NCBI GenBank assembly: GCA_013423325.1
Contig: BLJB01000155.1
Span: forward strand, 62,001 to 126,000
DNA from: Usnea hakonensis
Taxonomy: Eukaryota > Ascomycota > Lecanoromycetes > Lecanorales > Parmeliaceae
DNA length: 64,000 nt
Reading direction: 5' to 3'
In this document: positions 35,301 to 45,151 of the stretch, piece by piece
How positions within the stretch are numbered: the first letter of the stretch is position 1
How the letters are laid out: each line of letters starts with the position of its first letter
Made by a program: the position numbers and the translations under genes
Notes under the pieces: generated by a model
The model's input: the letters and a program-made list of their open reading frames with translations, nothing else
The model's database searches: none
Told to the model about the DNA's origin: nothing

Positions 35301-37335
35301 GTAGTCACAGTTGCTCGCTGGTTTCGAGCAGAGTCATGAGGGAAATTCTTTGGACACAGCTAAGGGCGATTCGATCTGTTCGGAAGAAAAGGTCCCCGGC
35401 ATACACTTCACTTCATGCCACCTTAGCTGCTGCTTTATGGGTTCTTCTGTCTCTCACTGAGACAGTACTCTTTTTCCACAAAAAGAGACTCTAACGCCGA
35501 TAACATACACACCATCATCCCTTTGTGATTCAGTACGCCTGTTGACAGGATTTGAACACGGGTTTGGGGCAAGAACAAAACGGGGAGAAACCGAATGCTA
35601 AATGGCTTTAGACAGCTGCACAGAAATGGGGGTAAGACCCCGCGTTTGTTGAAACGATGAGACCACTGGGACTTGTCTTCTTGAACCCTGGGCATAGATT
35701 GGGATTTCTTGCTGAGTGCTGGGCATGGATGGAGAAAAGAGCATCTGACGAGCTTTGATGTCAGTATCGGCAGTGTCGTTCATAGTTGCTGGCTGATAAG
35801 CTATGTGTTATGTTTGCGATCATTCGAGTATTATTGGAACCCTTGAATATGCAGGCGAATACTATTTCCGCACGACAGTGTTTAACCCTAAATCTTCTGC
35901 CATTGTATAGCGTAATCTCTCCTCGTGTTCGAGCATATCGTAAGATCGAAGTAAGTGCCAGCTACGTAGGTTCGCCCCCTCCAGAATCCTCCATCTCGGC
36001 AGATCTTCAAGAGCTCAGGGAATACCAGTGTGCGTACCTACCTGTCAATCTTATCTGGGAAAGTCTGGACTCTCTCTCTCCCCACTTCACGAGCTTGTAT
36101 AGCACTTATCCGAGTTTTGGAGGAGTTTCAGATCCGTCTTGCAGGGTTTCACTTGCTGGGCTGGATTCTGAAGCGCCCCCTCCACTCCCCTCCCTTTCAA
36201 AACTAGACTGGTTGATCCTAGATATATACTTTCCAGGGCAAAGATATTGTGGCGCTGGTAGTTTGTCGACTTTCTTTCACATCCTTGTTTTTATCAATGT
36301 CAAGTGAGCGACTCGTTGTTGTTCGAATCTTTCCTCAAACTATAGTTGGAGAGAATGGCGATGATTGAGGAAAGGTGGAAGGAAAGAAATTAGGTCCCGG
36401 AATAGAATAGCTCTTTCAGGTTCCCTGGAATGCCTTGCCACGATGAGTGATGGTCTGATTAGGATGTTTAGTCTACTAACAAGACACACACACACACACA
36501 GCGAGACCGGTTTGGCCCCCAGCCCCAATGGTGCTGAGAATCAATCATAGATCCGAAACTCTGCTCGTGCCACACACACTCCCTGTAGTGGCGAGCTCGA
36601 TCGAGCGAAATGTGCCACCTATCGCATCTTTCGTGCGAACCGGCACGTGTGCTAGCCACGCCTGCTTTCCAGTATGGCTTAGGATTATGGGATTATGTAG
36701 ATTACTGCTGTTTCGGAAGCGACGGATGCAGGATTCGTTAGAGGCATGGGCTTGAGGGGATGGATGTGTTAGAGATTCGTATACAAGGTGGGGATGCGAT
36801 TTGACCGAGGGTCTTGTTGTACGCGTGCAATCTGCTGGCCAATTTTGTGCCTTATATGTCCCTATGATCGAGTAGAGTGTCTGGACCTCCGTCAGAGAAT
36901 CAGACCCATGCATTCATTCATAGTCATTCAGTCATTTGGGGCTCGGCTTTGCTCTGTACAGGATGAAAGGAATGCCAGCGGCTTACTTAGCGTCCTGGTC
37001 TGAGGCTTGTTTGAGCGATGTCTCGCAGATGTGTGGTAGGGTGTGGTAGGCTTCTCGGATCATGTCGATGTTAGTAGTAGTAGTAGTTGACGAAGGCTCT
37101 ATTCCTTCTACATTTCGTTTTAGGCGCTGAGCAGAGCGTCCAAGGCCTAACGAATCGAGTGCCCCACTTCACCGCTGTAGTCAACTCATTCCACCAAGGT
37201 CGAGTTTGCATTCTTGATCTCGAATATGTACAAGGGTATCACTGGGGGACGAGTACATGGCAGGCATTGATAAAGTGCGCTGGCGGAATCTTTGTGTTGG
37301 TCTAAACGAGCGATGGAAATTGAAGGTGCCTACCT
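32370..37335. other. 5-kb gene-poor region
   Basis: Only one weak small-protein candidate (34924-35244) is found. Simple sequence includes an (A)nC tract at about 33470-33500, pyrimidine-rich blocks at 33540-33600 and 34440-34600, an (AC)n run at 36484-36500 and (GTA)n at about 37070-37088. AAGGTACC-type palindromes occur near 33303-33332. No RNA gene recognised. Confidence 0.45.
34924..35244 (+). CDS. possible small protein with His tract
   Basis: 106-residue frame starting at an ATG in good context (AACCATGC). It lies below a long pyrimidine-rich stretch (34440-34600) of the kind that precedes fungal gene starts. Content: a central HHHHH run encoded by (CAT)n at about 35066-35083, then a C-terminal part (WALAPITLTASFSSDEPDGQ, YYTFQFFLDCRP) that looks less random than its surroundings. 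No known domain or signal peptide. It could equally be non-coding. Confidence 0.28.
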   Translation: MLSTHDRFHTQIGSDFSPSALPGSSPKQCLNQHSSRTLHQHREPRSFDHHHHHAQGKHRPEALKVSTSNGKDSTWALAPITLTASFSSDEPDGQYYTFQFFLDCRP

Positions 37336-37337
37336 AG

Positions 37338-37820
37338 TCATGCCGAATTGGCCAGAGACTCCCGGATCAGATCCTTCTTTCTCAGCTCATCTCGTTTCTC
37401 CAGCACCCCGGCTGTAACGTTCCGAGTAACTTGCCAGATGGCAAGGACACCAGTGATCAGGGTATCATGCTCGTAGCGCTTGCTCGACTGGAGCTTCGTC
37501 TACTCCGCGGCCTCAATTACTCCAGGAAAAAGGAATGAAACGGCCCGTCCTTTGCGACTCATTCGAGAGGTCCTCGGTGGTTGGGAGGTGTCTTGGTCAT
37601 CAAAACTCGGCCACAAAGCGGTGATCTGCTGTACGGGATAGTGGTAGCGTTGCGTTACAGCGCTGTTGCTCAGTACCAAGGCTGCAAACCCACCCAGCCT
37701 ACAGATCCTCGGGATTTTGGGAGGTACAGGGACGATCAGGGATTGACTGATAGCGGTCGTCTGACCTGATGGAAAAGCATTGGAGCTCGTAATATCTGTC
37801 GAGCCTTGTTCGCATCGCAT
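37338..37820 (-). pseudogene. protein-like frame interrupted by a single TAG
   Basis: One minus-strand frame runs from an ATG at 37820 to a TGA at 37340-37338, about 160 codons, with a single in-frame TAG at about 37502-37500. Before the stop it reads RICRLGGFAALVLSNSAVTQ then RYHYPVQQITALWPSFDDQD; after it, YEHDTLITGVLAIWQVTRNV then EKRDELRKKDLIRESLANSA. Both halves look protein-like and share the same frame. A GT...AG stretch of exactly 21 bases ends at this TAG, but that is too short for a normal fungal intron. No family recognised. Either a nonsense-mutated gene, a gene with a longer intron I could not place, or chance. Confidence 0.35.
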
Positions 37821-38589
37821 CGATCACCCTGTTACACTAGTATTCAGCACGAGATAGGGTGATGTTTCGTTTGATCAGAAAGCGGTACAAGCTCGTATTT
37901 GGTGTGACGAGAAGGGTCGGCCCTTGGGTTGTATTCTCTTTCTGAAGTCAAGGTCTTGAGAACAGAGCAGAATTCCTTGAGCTGACGAACCTGATGGTCT
38001 TGATACTCGATTCCTTAGCTTAGAGCATCATCTGCAAAGCCGCTCAAGGCGCGAGCGCCTTAGGCCGGAGCTTTTGGCCTCACTGTGTCCGAATTGAGGA
38101 ATGAGTGGCAAGTCTGTTGGAGTCAGGAAAGTCGAAGGGATAATGGTACGTGAAGCTACCTTGTGTCGTAACCTTCGACAACTTGGAGAACTTGCTCAAG
38201 ATGCTGGGTATGTGCAAGTTTGAGAATCAAGGGTCCAGAAGATCTAGCGTGTTCAAATACTTCTGCAAGCGTATTGGATACAGCAAATCCTTGGCAGAAA
38301 AGCCACTTGTGTTGACAAAAAGCGACTTCGGCAAAGATGGGGACAAGCGCTTGTTCTTGTTCTATGGTGGTGTGTACTGGGGATCTTGGGGGGATGTTAT
38401 TCTGCTTGCTTGCTTGCTTGCTCACTTGTAAAGTTGGTGACAGTGCATGCAATCATGTCTAGAATTTGAGCTCATCCGCTATTTTCTTGTGAACCATCTT
38501 TCCCAACACGCTTCTCGTGGCTCCTCACCAGCCAGCAAACCATCACGACGAGCCTTTCCCACCGTCTAGCTTTTCTTCGTTGCCAGTCC
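37821..38589. other. intergenic
   Basis: No recognisable gene. Short complementary ORFs at about 38150-38450 contain a GCTTGCTTGCTTGCTTG microsatellite near 38405. Nothing else seen. Confidence 0.45.
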
Positions 38590-39444
38590 CTAATGAATCC
38601 TACTCTCCGCCTCCTGCGCAAGCAATTGATACGTGAATTCCGGAATATCTATCAAAAGCGTCTTAAAATCCTCGAAGGCCAACAGATGCTTAAGATGCCG
38701 CTTAGCATTCCCCAGAACGTGGTGACGTAGCCCCTGGTCAGATTCCGGGGTAGAATCGTAGACGAGCCTGATCAATGCAATCCGAGCTCGCGCACTGATA
38801 TCTTCAGTATCCCACGCGAGGGTGGTGGCGAACATCTCGGACGTCAGGTCTTTGAGCCCTTGGATACCGTACTTGTCGCCCATGCGGTACATGGAAATGT
38901 TGAAGACGAGCTGAGGGCATGGCACTTGTTCGAGTCCGTTGCCGCTGCCCGTTAGGAGTTGGTGAATGTAGTCGCTATAGGTATCGACAGTGTACTTGAG
39001 AGTGTAGAGGAATTCTAGCATTGCTTCAACGGCCGCAGGATCATCGTCGGGTAAGTCAATGCAATGATTCTCCGCCTCCTGCCGGCTCAAATGGTTAACC
39101 TTGTCCCTCTAGAGCCAAAGCGCGACAATCACCTTAAAACCACCCCAGCAGGCCGTTGCGAAGAAGTCGGAACGCGACGCGACAATCGCTGAGTGGACTT
39201 TGAAGACTTTTCCCTTGCAGGTGAGTGTCATGTCGGAGCCTTGTCCCGTCTCGAGGAGTCTTGAAGTAGTCAGCATCCAATGCAGCAGGACTTGGGAGAC
39301 AGTGATCACATACCTCGCAAAGCCGTGCAGCATTTCTGAGAAGCCGTGTATCATTTCTAAATTGGAGGCTGCAGCTGCTGGTGTCGTTACGAGAGATCGG
39401 CTTGCTCGATAGTCAGCAGGCATGAGGGCGACGAAGCTGTTCAT
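38590..39444 (-). CDS. BTB/POZ-domain protein, possibly disrupted
   Basis: Exons 39444-39314 and 39259-39133 join normally (54-bp intron) and give a BTB start: LLETGQGSDMTLTCKGKVFK, VHSAIVASRSDFF, then ATACWGGFK. Directly after GGFK the frame meets a TAG at 39111-39109. The expected continuation (SRQEAENHCIDLPDDDPAAV, EAMLEFLYTLKY, FNISMYRMGDKYGIQGLKDL and so on to a TGA at 38590) resumes in a frame reachable only by removing 33 bases (39132-39100) or 24 bases (39132-39109). Both have GT...AG ends but are far shorter than the other introns of this window. With the 33-base removal the product is 255 residues, a normal size for fungal stand-alone BTB proteins. So this is either a gene with a micro-intron or one carrying a small disabling insertion. 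Confidence 0.7.
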
Positions 39445-39654
39445 AGTAGATTTACTGATTGATGTGAGTCAGTGTCTACGGTTTAAGTCTTACCTTGAAG
39501 TGAATTGGAGTGATAAACTTCTGGTCAACACTAGCGTTGAGGGAATTAGAAGAAGTTCGGGTTTGTGAAGAACTTCACACATTTTAGACACAGCATTGAT
39601 AGCAGCATGAAAGACCACTCAATAAAAACACTCAAGATATGTGCATGGATGTCT

Positions 39655-39775
39655 AAAGGTAGATGGTAAACAACTTGAATACCTTGTTTAAAAAATAAAA
39701 ACGCCGGTAGGGAAGGTAAGGTACACCAAGGTGCAGTACAAAATTCGCGAAATACCCTTGCCATTGCGTACCGGG
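39655..39775. repeat. dispersed repeat, copy 2
   Basis: Counterpart of 24365-24480 in the same orientation, with the same block order (AAGGTAG, ACCTTGT, GCCGGTAGG, AAGGTAAGGTACAC, CAAGGTGC, CTTGCCA). It lies about 154 bp beyond the stop codon of the minus-strand F-box-like gene at 39929. The rest of 39445-39928 has no other recognised content apart from the upstream region of the BTB gene. Confidence 0.65.
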
Positions 39776-39928
39776 CTGCTTGAGGCAAAAGTGAGTAAGA
39801 AGCTGTGCATTATACCTTGTTCCAGGATTGTTTGATGAGTCAGACTAGGTGGCTTGATGAGAATCGGATAGGAGGGTTAGGGTCCGTTGGGCTTCTACCA
39901 ACCCTTTACCACACTTCTTACGTCAAGC

Positions 39929-40855
39929 TCAGTCCGAAGCGTCCACCTCGCCAGCCAGCCACGCCCTCAAATACCCCACGATGTGCCCTAGCCTAACAAC
40001 CTCCGTAGCCTCACCCTCACTTTCTCCATCCACCTGCTCCTCCTCTCCCGCCGGTCTTCGCACCATAATATTCACAGCCGGACGGCGCTTCTCAAATGCG
40101 CTCAACTTCTCCAATATGTGCAGCGACCAGCGGTTGCTCTCGGATAGCTGTGGCGCCCGAGGTAGATAGACACAGTAACGGCTGTCTTCCAGCTCCACAG
40201 GTTTGATGTATGTGTATGTCTGCCAAGTCACGGTTATGGTCCTCAAACGCACAAAGCGGGCAAGAACGGCGTCGAGCGGCGAGAACTTTTCTCTGACATT
40301 ATCGCCAGGCTTGGAGGGGTGGGCCTGAGGGACGTATAACCCGTAGTCACCGAGTTCGAGTTCTAGATGTGTGATGCTGCGATACCATTTCTCATCCCGG
40401 AGGGCCCAGTCTAAGAGAGGAGCTTGTTGCTGTTGTTGGCCTTGTGGTGAGGGGTTGAATATTTCCATGAGACTGTTATGAAAGACAAAAACCGGGAGGA
40501 GGAAACAGCCTTCGCTAAAAAGGATCCATGAGGCTTCGGTGTAAACTTGTTGGTTGGTGAGAAGGAGGTCGAAGCATGGTGATGATGAGGGGCGGGCGGG
40601 CTGTTGTTTGGGACTGCCGGCTGCTATTGCGCGGATGTTGGACATGAACCAATGGTGGTAGTAGCGGTGGGTTCGGAGGGGGAAAGAAGTGAGGGCGTAG
40701 CCGTAGACTAGGTTGCGGAGTTCGAAAGGGAGATTGAGGAATGGGAAAGTGGGTGGTTCTGGATGGGGGAAAGACGTGCCTGACATGATCTTGCTGGGTG
40801 TCACCATCTCGGTCTCTGAAGACGATGGATTTTGCGGAGGCGATGTATTCGTCAT
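39929..40855 (-). CDS. F-box-like protein, paralog A of a local family
   Basis: 308 residues from the ATG at 40855; the open frame extends 22 codons upstream to a TTG, which I do not use. Near residue 36 is an F-box-like block, FPFLNLPFELRNLVYGYALT. The rest follows the plan of a large uncharacterised ascomycete family: LLLTNQQVYTEASWILFSEG (conserved Q-V-Y-x-E-A-S), a hydrophobic FLLPVFVFHNSL, LDAVLARFVRLRTITVTWQT, and a C-terminal EKLSAFEKRRPAVNIMVRRP. Such proteins are often labelled F-box or 2EXR-like and may be substrate receptors of SCF ubiquitin ligases, but this is unproven. A Gln run (QGQQQQQ) lies in the middle. Paralogs B (41358-42125) and C (45152-45997) share the plan and strand. 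Confidence 0.8.
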   Translation of the reverse strand: MTNTSPPQNPSSSETEMVTPSKIMSGTSFPHPEPPTFPFLNLPFELRNLVYGYALTSFPLRTHRYYHHWFMSNIRAIAAGSPKQQPARPSSSPCFDLLLTNQQVYTEASWILFSEGCFLLPVFVFHNSLMEIFNPSPQGQQQQQAPLLDWALRDEKWYRSITHLELELGDYGLYVPQAHPSKPGDNVREKFSPLDAVLARFVRLRTITVTWQTYTYIKPVELEDSRYCVYLPRAPQLSESNRWSLHILEKLSAFEKRRPAVNIMVRRPAGEEEQVDGESEGEATEVVRLGHIVGYLRAWLAGEVDASD

Positions 40856-41357
40856 GCTGAATGGGTTGGATGTGGGTGGTTTTCGTTGTTGGAGGACACT
40901 ATGTAGAAGGAGGTTTCTCAAGGATGCTTGTTGAATTGATTATATGGATGCGGTCTGTGTAACGTGACACGCTAGACAGAAAAAGGCTTAACTCCGCTTT
41001 CATTCAGGCGAGTCCATGCTGGCTGTCCGCTCTCTTGGGTAGCCGTGTCGAATGTAGGATAGTCCATATCAAGAGTCGTCCAATCGGGTGTTGAAAAAGC
41101 CAATGTGTCAGAAGTGTTAAAGTAAGCACTTACCAGACGTCTACCACGTGACTTGACGATTCTGTTATGCTGAACCTGACTAGCCAACCGTATGCGGCCC
41201 CATCGTCGGAATTTCTTTGGAAATTCGCTATTCCCTACATTACGAACCTTCAGTCTCACATTGGATCCTTGGAAATCTTCAGCCATGCTCCTGATCTCAG
41301 AATTGAATTTACTAGGAACCAAAGTTTCTTCTTGCCCCCCGAGCAAGAAATCGAAAT
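40856..41357. other. intergenic between paralogs A and B
   Basis: A minus-strand frame (40972-41367) overlaps the end of paralog B by ten bases but begins with TTG, has no motif and cannot be joined to paralog B without a frameshift. I leave it unannotated. Confidence 0.4.
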
Positions 41358-42125
41358 TCACGCACAAAGTCTCTTCATCAGCTTATTAAGGCTCCAAGCC
41401 CGCCAGTAGTTCTTCGTATTCCTGTCCACCCCGGCGGACAACCCCCATGGCGGCAGCTCAATCACAACGGCAACCTCAGGCCGCTCTTCCTGGAACTTCC
41501 GCAACGACTCTAAAAGCTCCCCTGTCCTTCTCTTGCCCAAAGAATCGAACAGCCTTTCTCCCTTTAAGCGCACGGGATCCGCAGAGTACGACTGCCATAC
41601 CACGGTGACAGCTCTCAGATGAGGAAATGCGGCAAGTCCTTGACAAATTCCGTCCAGATTTCCTGTAAATGAACGATGCGCAAGCGAGCCACTTCTGGAT
41701 CTGAACCAGTTGATTTGGATGTTAATCCTTTGGATCTGAGAGAGACACTTGTAGGGGGCTTTGATCGCCAACTCGGAGAATGACTTGACAGGCCGAGAGG
41801 GCTTTATAACGCCTCCTGGCTTGCTGAGCCCTGTAGTCAGCGTGTTGAATATGAAAGCGGGTATTTGGAAGCAGCCGTGATGGTAAAGGACGTAGGATGC
41901 TTCGTGATAGATTTGACGGCTGGCGAGAAGGAGGCTGAGAGAGGGAAGAATGCGTTCCTTGGGATAATCGGCCACCAAACCGAGTCGGGTCCATCGTTTC
42001 TGCGTGTTTGTGCAGCGGGTGCACAGAGGGGAGGATGTTAAAGCGAAGACGTAGACGATATTGCGGATTTCTGGGGAGAGACTGAGGAATGGGAAACTGA
42101 TTTGATCTTTGTTTTCGCTGGCCAT
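41358..42125 (-). CDS. F-box-like protein, paralog B
   Basis: 255 residues from the ATG at 42125, chosen for its good context (TCCATGG) and position just before the conserved block. Two in-frame ATGs about 9 and 11 codons further upstream are alternatives. Conserved parts: FPFLSLSPEIRNIVYVFALT at the start, LLLASRQIYHEASYVLYHHG, FQIPAFIFNTLT, LAAFPHLRAVTVVWQSYS, and RKFQEERPEVAVVIELPPWG near the end. These align with paralog A block by block (SSPLCT against SFPLRT after the F-box-like helix). It ends KLMKRLCA. No other domain. Role unknown; SCF-type substrate recognition is possible only by analogy. Confidence 0.78.
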   Translation of the reverse strand: MASENKDQISFPFLSLSPEIRNIVYVFALTSSPLCTRCTNTQKRWTRLGLVADYPKERILPSLSLLLASRQIYHEASYVLYHHGCFQIPAFIFNTLTTGLSKPGGVIKPSRPVKSFSELAIKAPYKCLSQIQRINIQINWFRSRSGSLAHRSFTGNLDGICQGLAAFPHLRAVTVVWQSYSADPVRLKGERLFDSLGKRRTGELLESLRKFQEERPEVAVVIELPPWGLSAGVDRNTKNYWRAWSLNKLMKRLCA

Positions 42126-42327
42126 GGATAGATTGCAGTGGATAAGTCGCATCAGCATCGGTGAAATCAATTTGGAGCGATGGGTGTCTGGTGCGTTGAC
42201 GGGTGTCAACGAGACGTTTGCAGTGACAATAAGTGTTGCACGACCTCGAACTTCATTTTTGTGGGTGAGATGTGTTTATGGAAAAGCAGTATGAGATCTT
42301 CGACCATGTTGTGTTGTATCATCCCGC

Positions 42328-42888
42328 CTAGGTCACACTCAGACGCTCTTTCAGAGGGATCCTCAACCCGGAATCATCGTACCAAAAACCCATACAGTGC
42401 TCACTTGGTTGTCTTGTCTCTTCAAATTTGTGAGTTCTGTTGACAATGGAGATTGCCAAGTCCAGAAAGCTCGTCTGCAGATTCCACAAAGCGCTCAAGC
42501 CGACGGCGATCCTCATTTCTCTCAATTGCAGGACTTTGCACAGGCGAAGGGAAGGTACTTTTATATGTAGCGTCTTAAGATAGCGGAGGTTGGCGATGGT
42601 ATCCCAAAGGGCACGAATCATACTCGGTACAGTAGTGGAGCTATGAGAGCTGTTTCGGGTACCGTTACTCTCGAAGCGCATCTCAATCTCTAAAGCTGTT
42701 GGCCAGTCACAAGGTGGCCTGTATCTGTTTCCAAATCCTAACAAAACCTTATGCCATTGACAGAAAAGTTGGAGGCGGCGGCCGCGTGTGTTTGAAGCAG
42801 AAGATGCTGGTGTAGGTAAAGGTTGCAGGAATCTTCTTCGTGAAATTGCATGTAGGTGAAATAGTAATTTTGCCCCGCTAGGGTTGGC
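42328..42888 (-). pseudogene. 5'-truncated ORF of the same neighbourhood
   Basis: A continuous minus-strand frame of about 187 codons, closed upstream by a TGA at about 42889 and without an ATG near its start. It reads NPSGAKLLFHLHAISRRRFL at the beginning, FCQWHKVLLGFGNRYRPPCD in the middle and ANLRYLKTLHIKVPSLRL, RIAVGLSALWNLQTSFLDLA further on, stopping at 42328. The final part has the Leu-rich character of the neighbouring F-box-like paralogs, but no block aligns clearly with them. It may be the last exon of a gene whose first exon I cannot find, or a truncated copy. Confidence 0.4.
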
Positions 42889-43806
42889 TCACATGTAAAG
42901 AGTGGTGAATGCGTATAGTAGATTCAATTGTGGATTTTCGCGGGCGTAGCAAGGAAGAGGAGGGGGGTCTGCTGTTCAATGGTTAAAGAAGAGGCCGTAT
43001 CTTGATCTCCTAATTCCATAAGCTGACTTGAGCTGACCCGCGCGAACGACGATTAGTGTTGTCCCTGTGCATATCGGTGATGTTCAAGGAAAATGCAGCA
43101 GAACGTCCTTTCAAATTCATGTGTACAAGGCTCGTATATCAAGTGCTACTGTCATACCCATCAACGTGGTCAATAAAATCGTGATTGCGGTATTGGCATC
43201 ATCCTCAGAGATAGGCATTCAACGGCTGGCTATATGGTCATCAAGCATTTCATGACCCAGTGCTCTCGATACTCTCCAGTGCTTCCGCCATGGCCGCTCT
43301 GTTATAATGGCATATCAAGGCTGGCCTTGGCAGCTCCTTGTGGGTGAATGGAGGAATATACTCAGCTTGTTGGCGAAGTAGTGATCCTTAATGAAGACGC
43401 ATTACAGTTCTATTGTACATTTGATAAGCCATGACTCCTTGTTTTCAGCTGTTAGAATACGGCCTTTTAGTGATCAAAAGTGTAAGTGTTCATGATCCTT
43501 TAGAGAGGAAGTTGTTCGTGCCGGATGAGTCAGCCAGTCCAAGTCCGAAACAGGAAGTGATTCCGAGGTTGACATGAGGCCTTTCCTTCCTTTGCTAGAG
43601 GTTGATAAGCTAAGAAATCCTAGATTTTAGAGAATCCCCATCCTGTTCGTAATTGTGAGCCTAGCTTCTCGAAATCTCGATCAACATGGGCGCGGTCACA
43701 AAAGATTTCGAAAGAGAGAGCGGCGAGATTTTGTGTTGCAGTGGTAGTCAATTCGTTTCTCAAGCAGCTATGATCTCTTGCTAAATGAGTGGTCTTCCAC
43801 CACGGC
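42889..43806. other. intergenic
   Basis: 3' flank of the secreted protein gene and AT-rich DNA. The 85-codon minus-strand frame at 43620-43877 partly overlaps the last exon of that gene in another frame and is treated as a shadow. Confidence 0.45.
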
Positions 43807-44818
43807 CTAATCAGAGACAGCAAAGTTAAGTAAACTTGTTCCATTCGGATCACCACCATCCGACTCGTGTGTAACATTTGTAAGTAGCGTCGAGTTCTCT
43901 AGCGGTCTTCGCCTTGGCACGGGGATGTACGGAAACTCTGTGCACTGGCCGTAAATGCCTGTGTCACACAGTCAGTCGTGTCTTCTTCAAGCTAATCCAT
44001 ATATGACTGGTGGTGAGGGCTTACTAGCAGCATAGTAAACATAGTTACTGGGATTTCGCACCATCCGTCCTGCTCGCAACATCACGCATCTATTCACTTC
44101 CCTCGCAAAGTCCACAGAGGAGCCTACCGTAGCGTAAAGATAATATCTCAGTATGCTCTCCAACAGTTTCCAGACCTTGAAGTTAGCAAAATACTGCCCC
44201 CTCTCGAAAAAGCGATTGCGATCAGTATCAACCGGCAGGCAGGTCCGAGCTGGTGGTACGTCCGCAACCGAACTTGAAAAAAGATTTGGGCAGACGACAA
44301 TGTAAGGCGTGCCACGGATTATAGAAAAAGTGTCGTCGGGATTGAGCAAGCATTGGTAATAGTAATCTATACCACTACGTTGGCCGACGACTTCTTCCCC
44401 GGACGTCACGCATATGAGAAGCGGCGAGCCTGTCTGGTGGAACTTTTGCGCAGGCGGATAGAGGGCGATGCCAGCGGTCACATTCCTCAGAAGCTGCTCC
44501 ACGTATGCCGCGCTATTTACGGAGCGAAAGAAGGTGTCGAAGGCGGGGCTTGGGACAGTGAGTGCTGCGTCGCTGATCGAGGGTTGCAGGAGTATCCAAA
44601 GGTCGTCGAGCAGGCTGACAAGAACGGCCGCATTGCTACTGCCACAGTTGACAATGGTGTAGCGTCCACTGTGGGTGATGTCGTATCTTCCTAAATTAAT
44701 GGTCAATCGTCGTGCTACTGGCGATTAAGATTGACGCACCTTGGCGCTCTTGGAGGTGCGACTGTGATCTGGATGCATTGAAGAACACGCAGAAATGTAT
44801 GAGGAATCTTAGTAGCAT
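43807..44818 (-). CDS. secreted metalloprotease-like protein lacking the zinc motif
   Basis: Exons 44818-44740, 44690-44025 and 43958-43807 (introns 49 and 66 bp) encode 298 residues. The first exon supplies a signal peptide (MLLRFLIHFCVFFNASRSQS) absent from the long ORF alone. The mature part contains YTIVNCGSSNAAVLVSLLDD, GTPYIVVCPNLFSSS, LPVDTDRNRFFERGQYFANF, KVWKLLESILRYYLYATVG, REVNRCVMLRAG, and NPSNYVYYAASIYGQCTEFP. This order resembles fungal M35-like (deuterolysin-related) secreted proteins. The helix before YYLY would be expected to hold HExxH, but here reads ESILR; the downstream NPSNYVYYA block, like the N-x-x-(N/S)Y region of that fold, is kept. I infer a catalytically dead secreted homolog. 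NGT and NVT sites near the C-terminus may be glycosylated. Confidence 0.72.
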
Positions 44819-45151
44819 TTCAAATGACCCCGCAACCCACAATGAGATGGTTACATAGATTCTTGATATCTCAAGTGCGCTTGTCGCAAGACGCCTTGCG
44901 AAGATTGCGGATATCCAAACACCTGGGCTCGAGCAAGCAGAGCAAAACGGCTCAATTCACTGGTCCTGTAACACGAAAAGGCTTTCCCACTTGAAAACGA
45001 CCTGTTTCATGCATCCTGCAAGGTACGATCTCGACCGTTCAACCCACTTGAATCACTCTCCAGAATGTACCAACAGTATGGAGGCATTGCGAACGACGAG
45101 TGACGCTTGTCTCGAGGCTCTAAATTTTGATATTGTAGCTGAAAATCTTTG
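44819..45151. other. intergenic
   Basis: Promoter of the secreted protein gene and 3' flank of paralog C; no ORF of note. Confidence 0.5.

Noticed and set aside
35535..35575. GTTCAAATCC-like sequence resembling a tRNA T-loop on the minus strand
   Set aside because: The flanking bases do not pair as a T-stem and no acceptor or anticodon arms are found.
40972..41367. 131-codon minus-strand ORF overlapping the end of F-box-like paralog B
   Set aside because: Begins with TTG, lies in another frame, no motif; joining it would need a frameshift.
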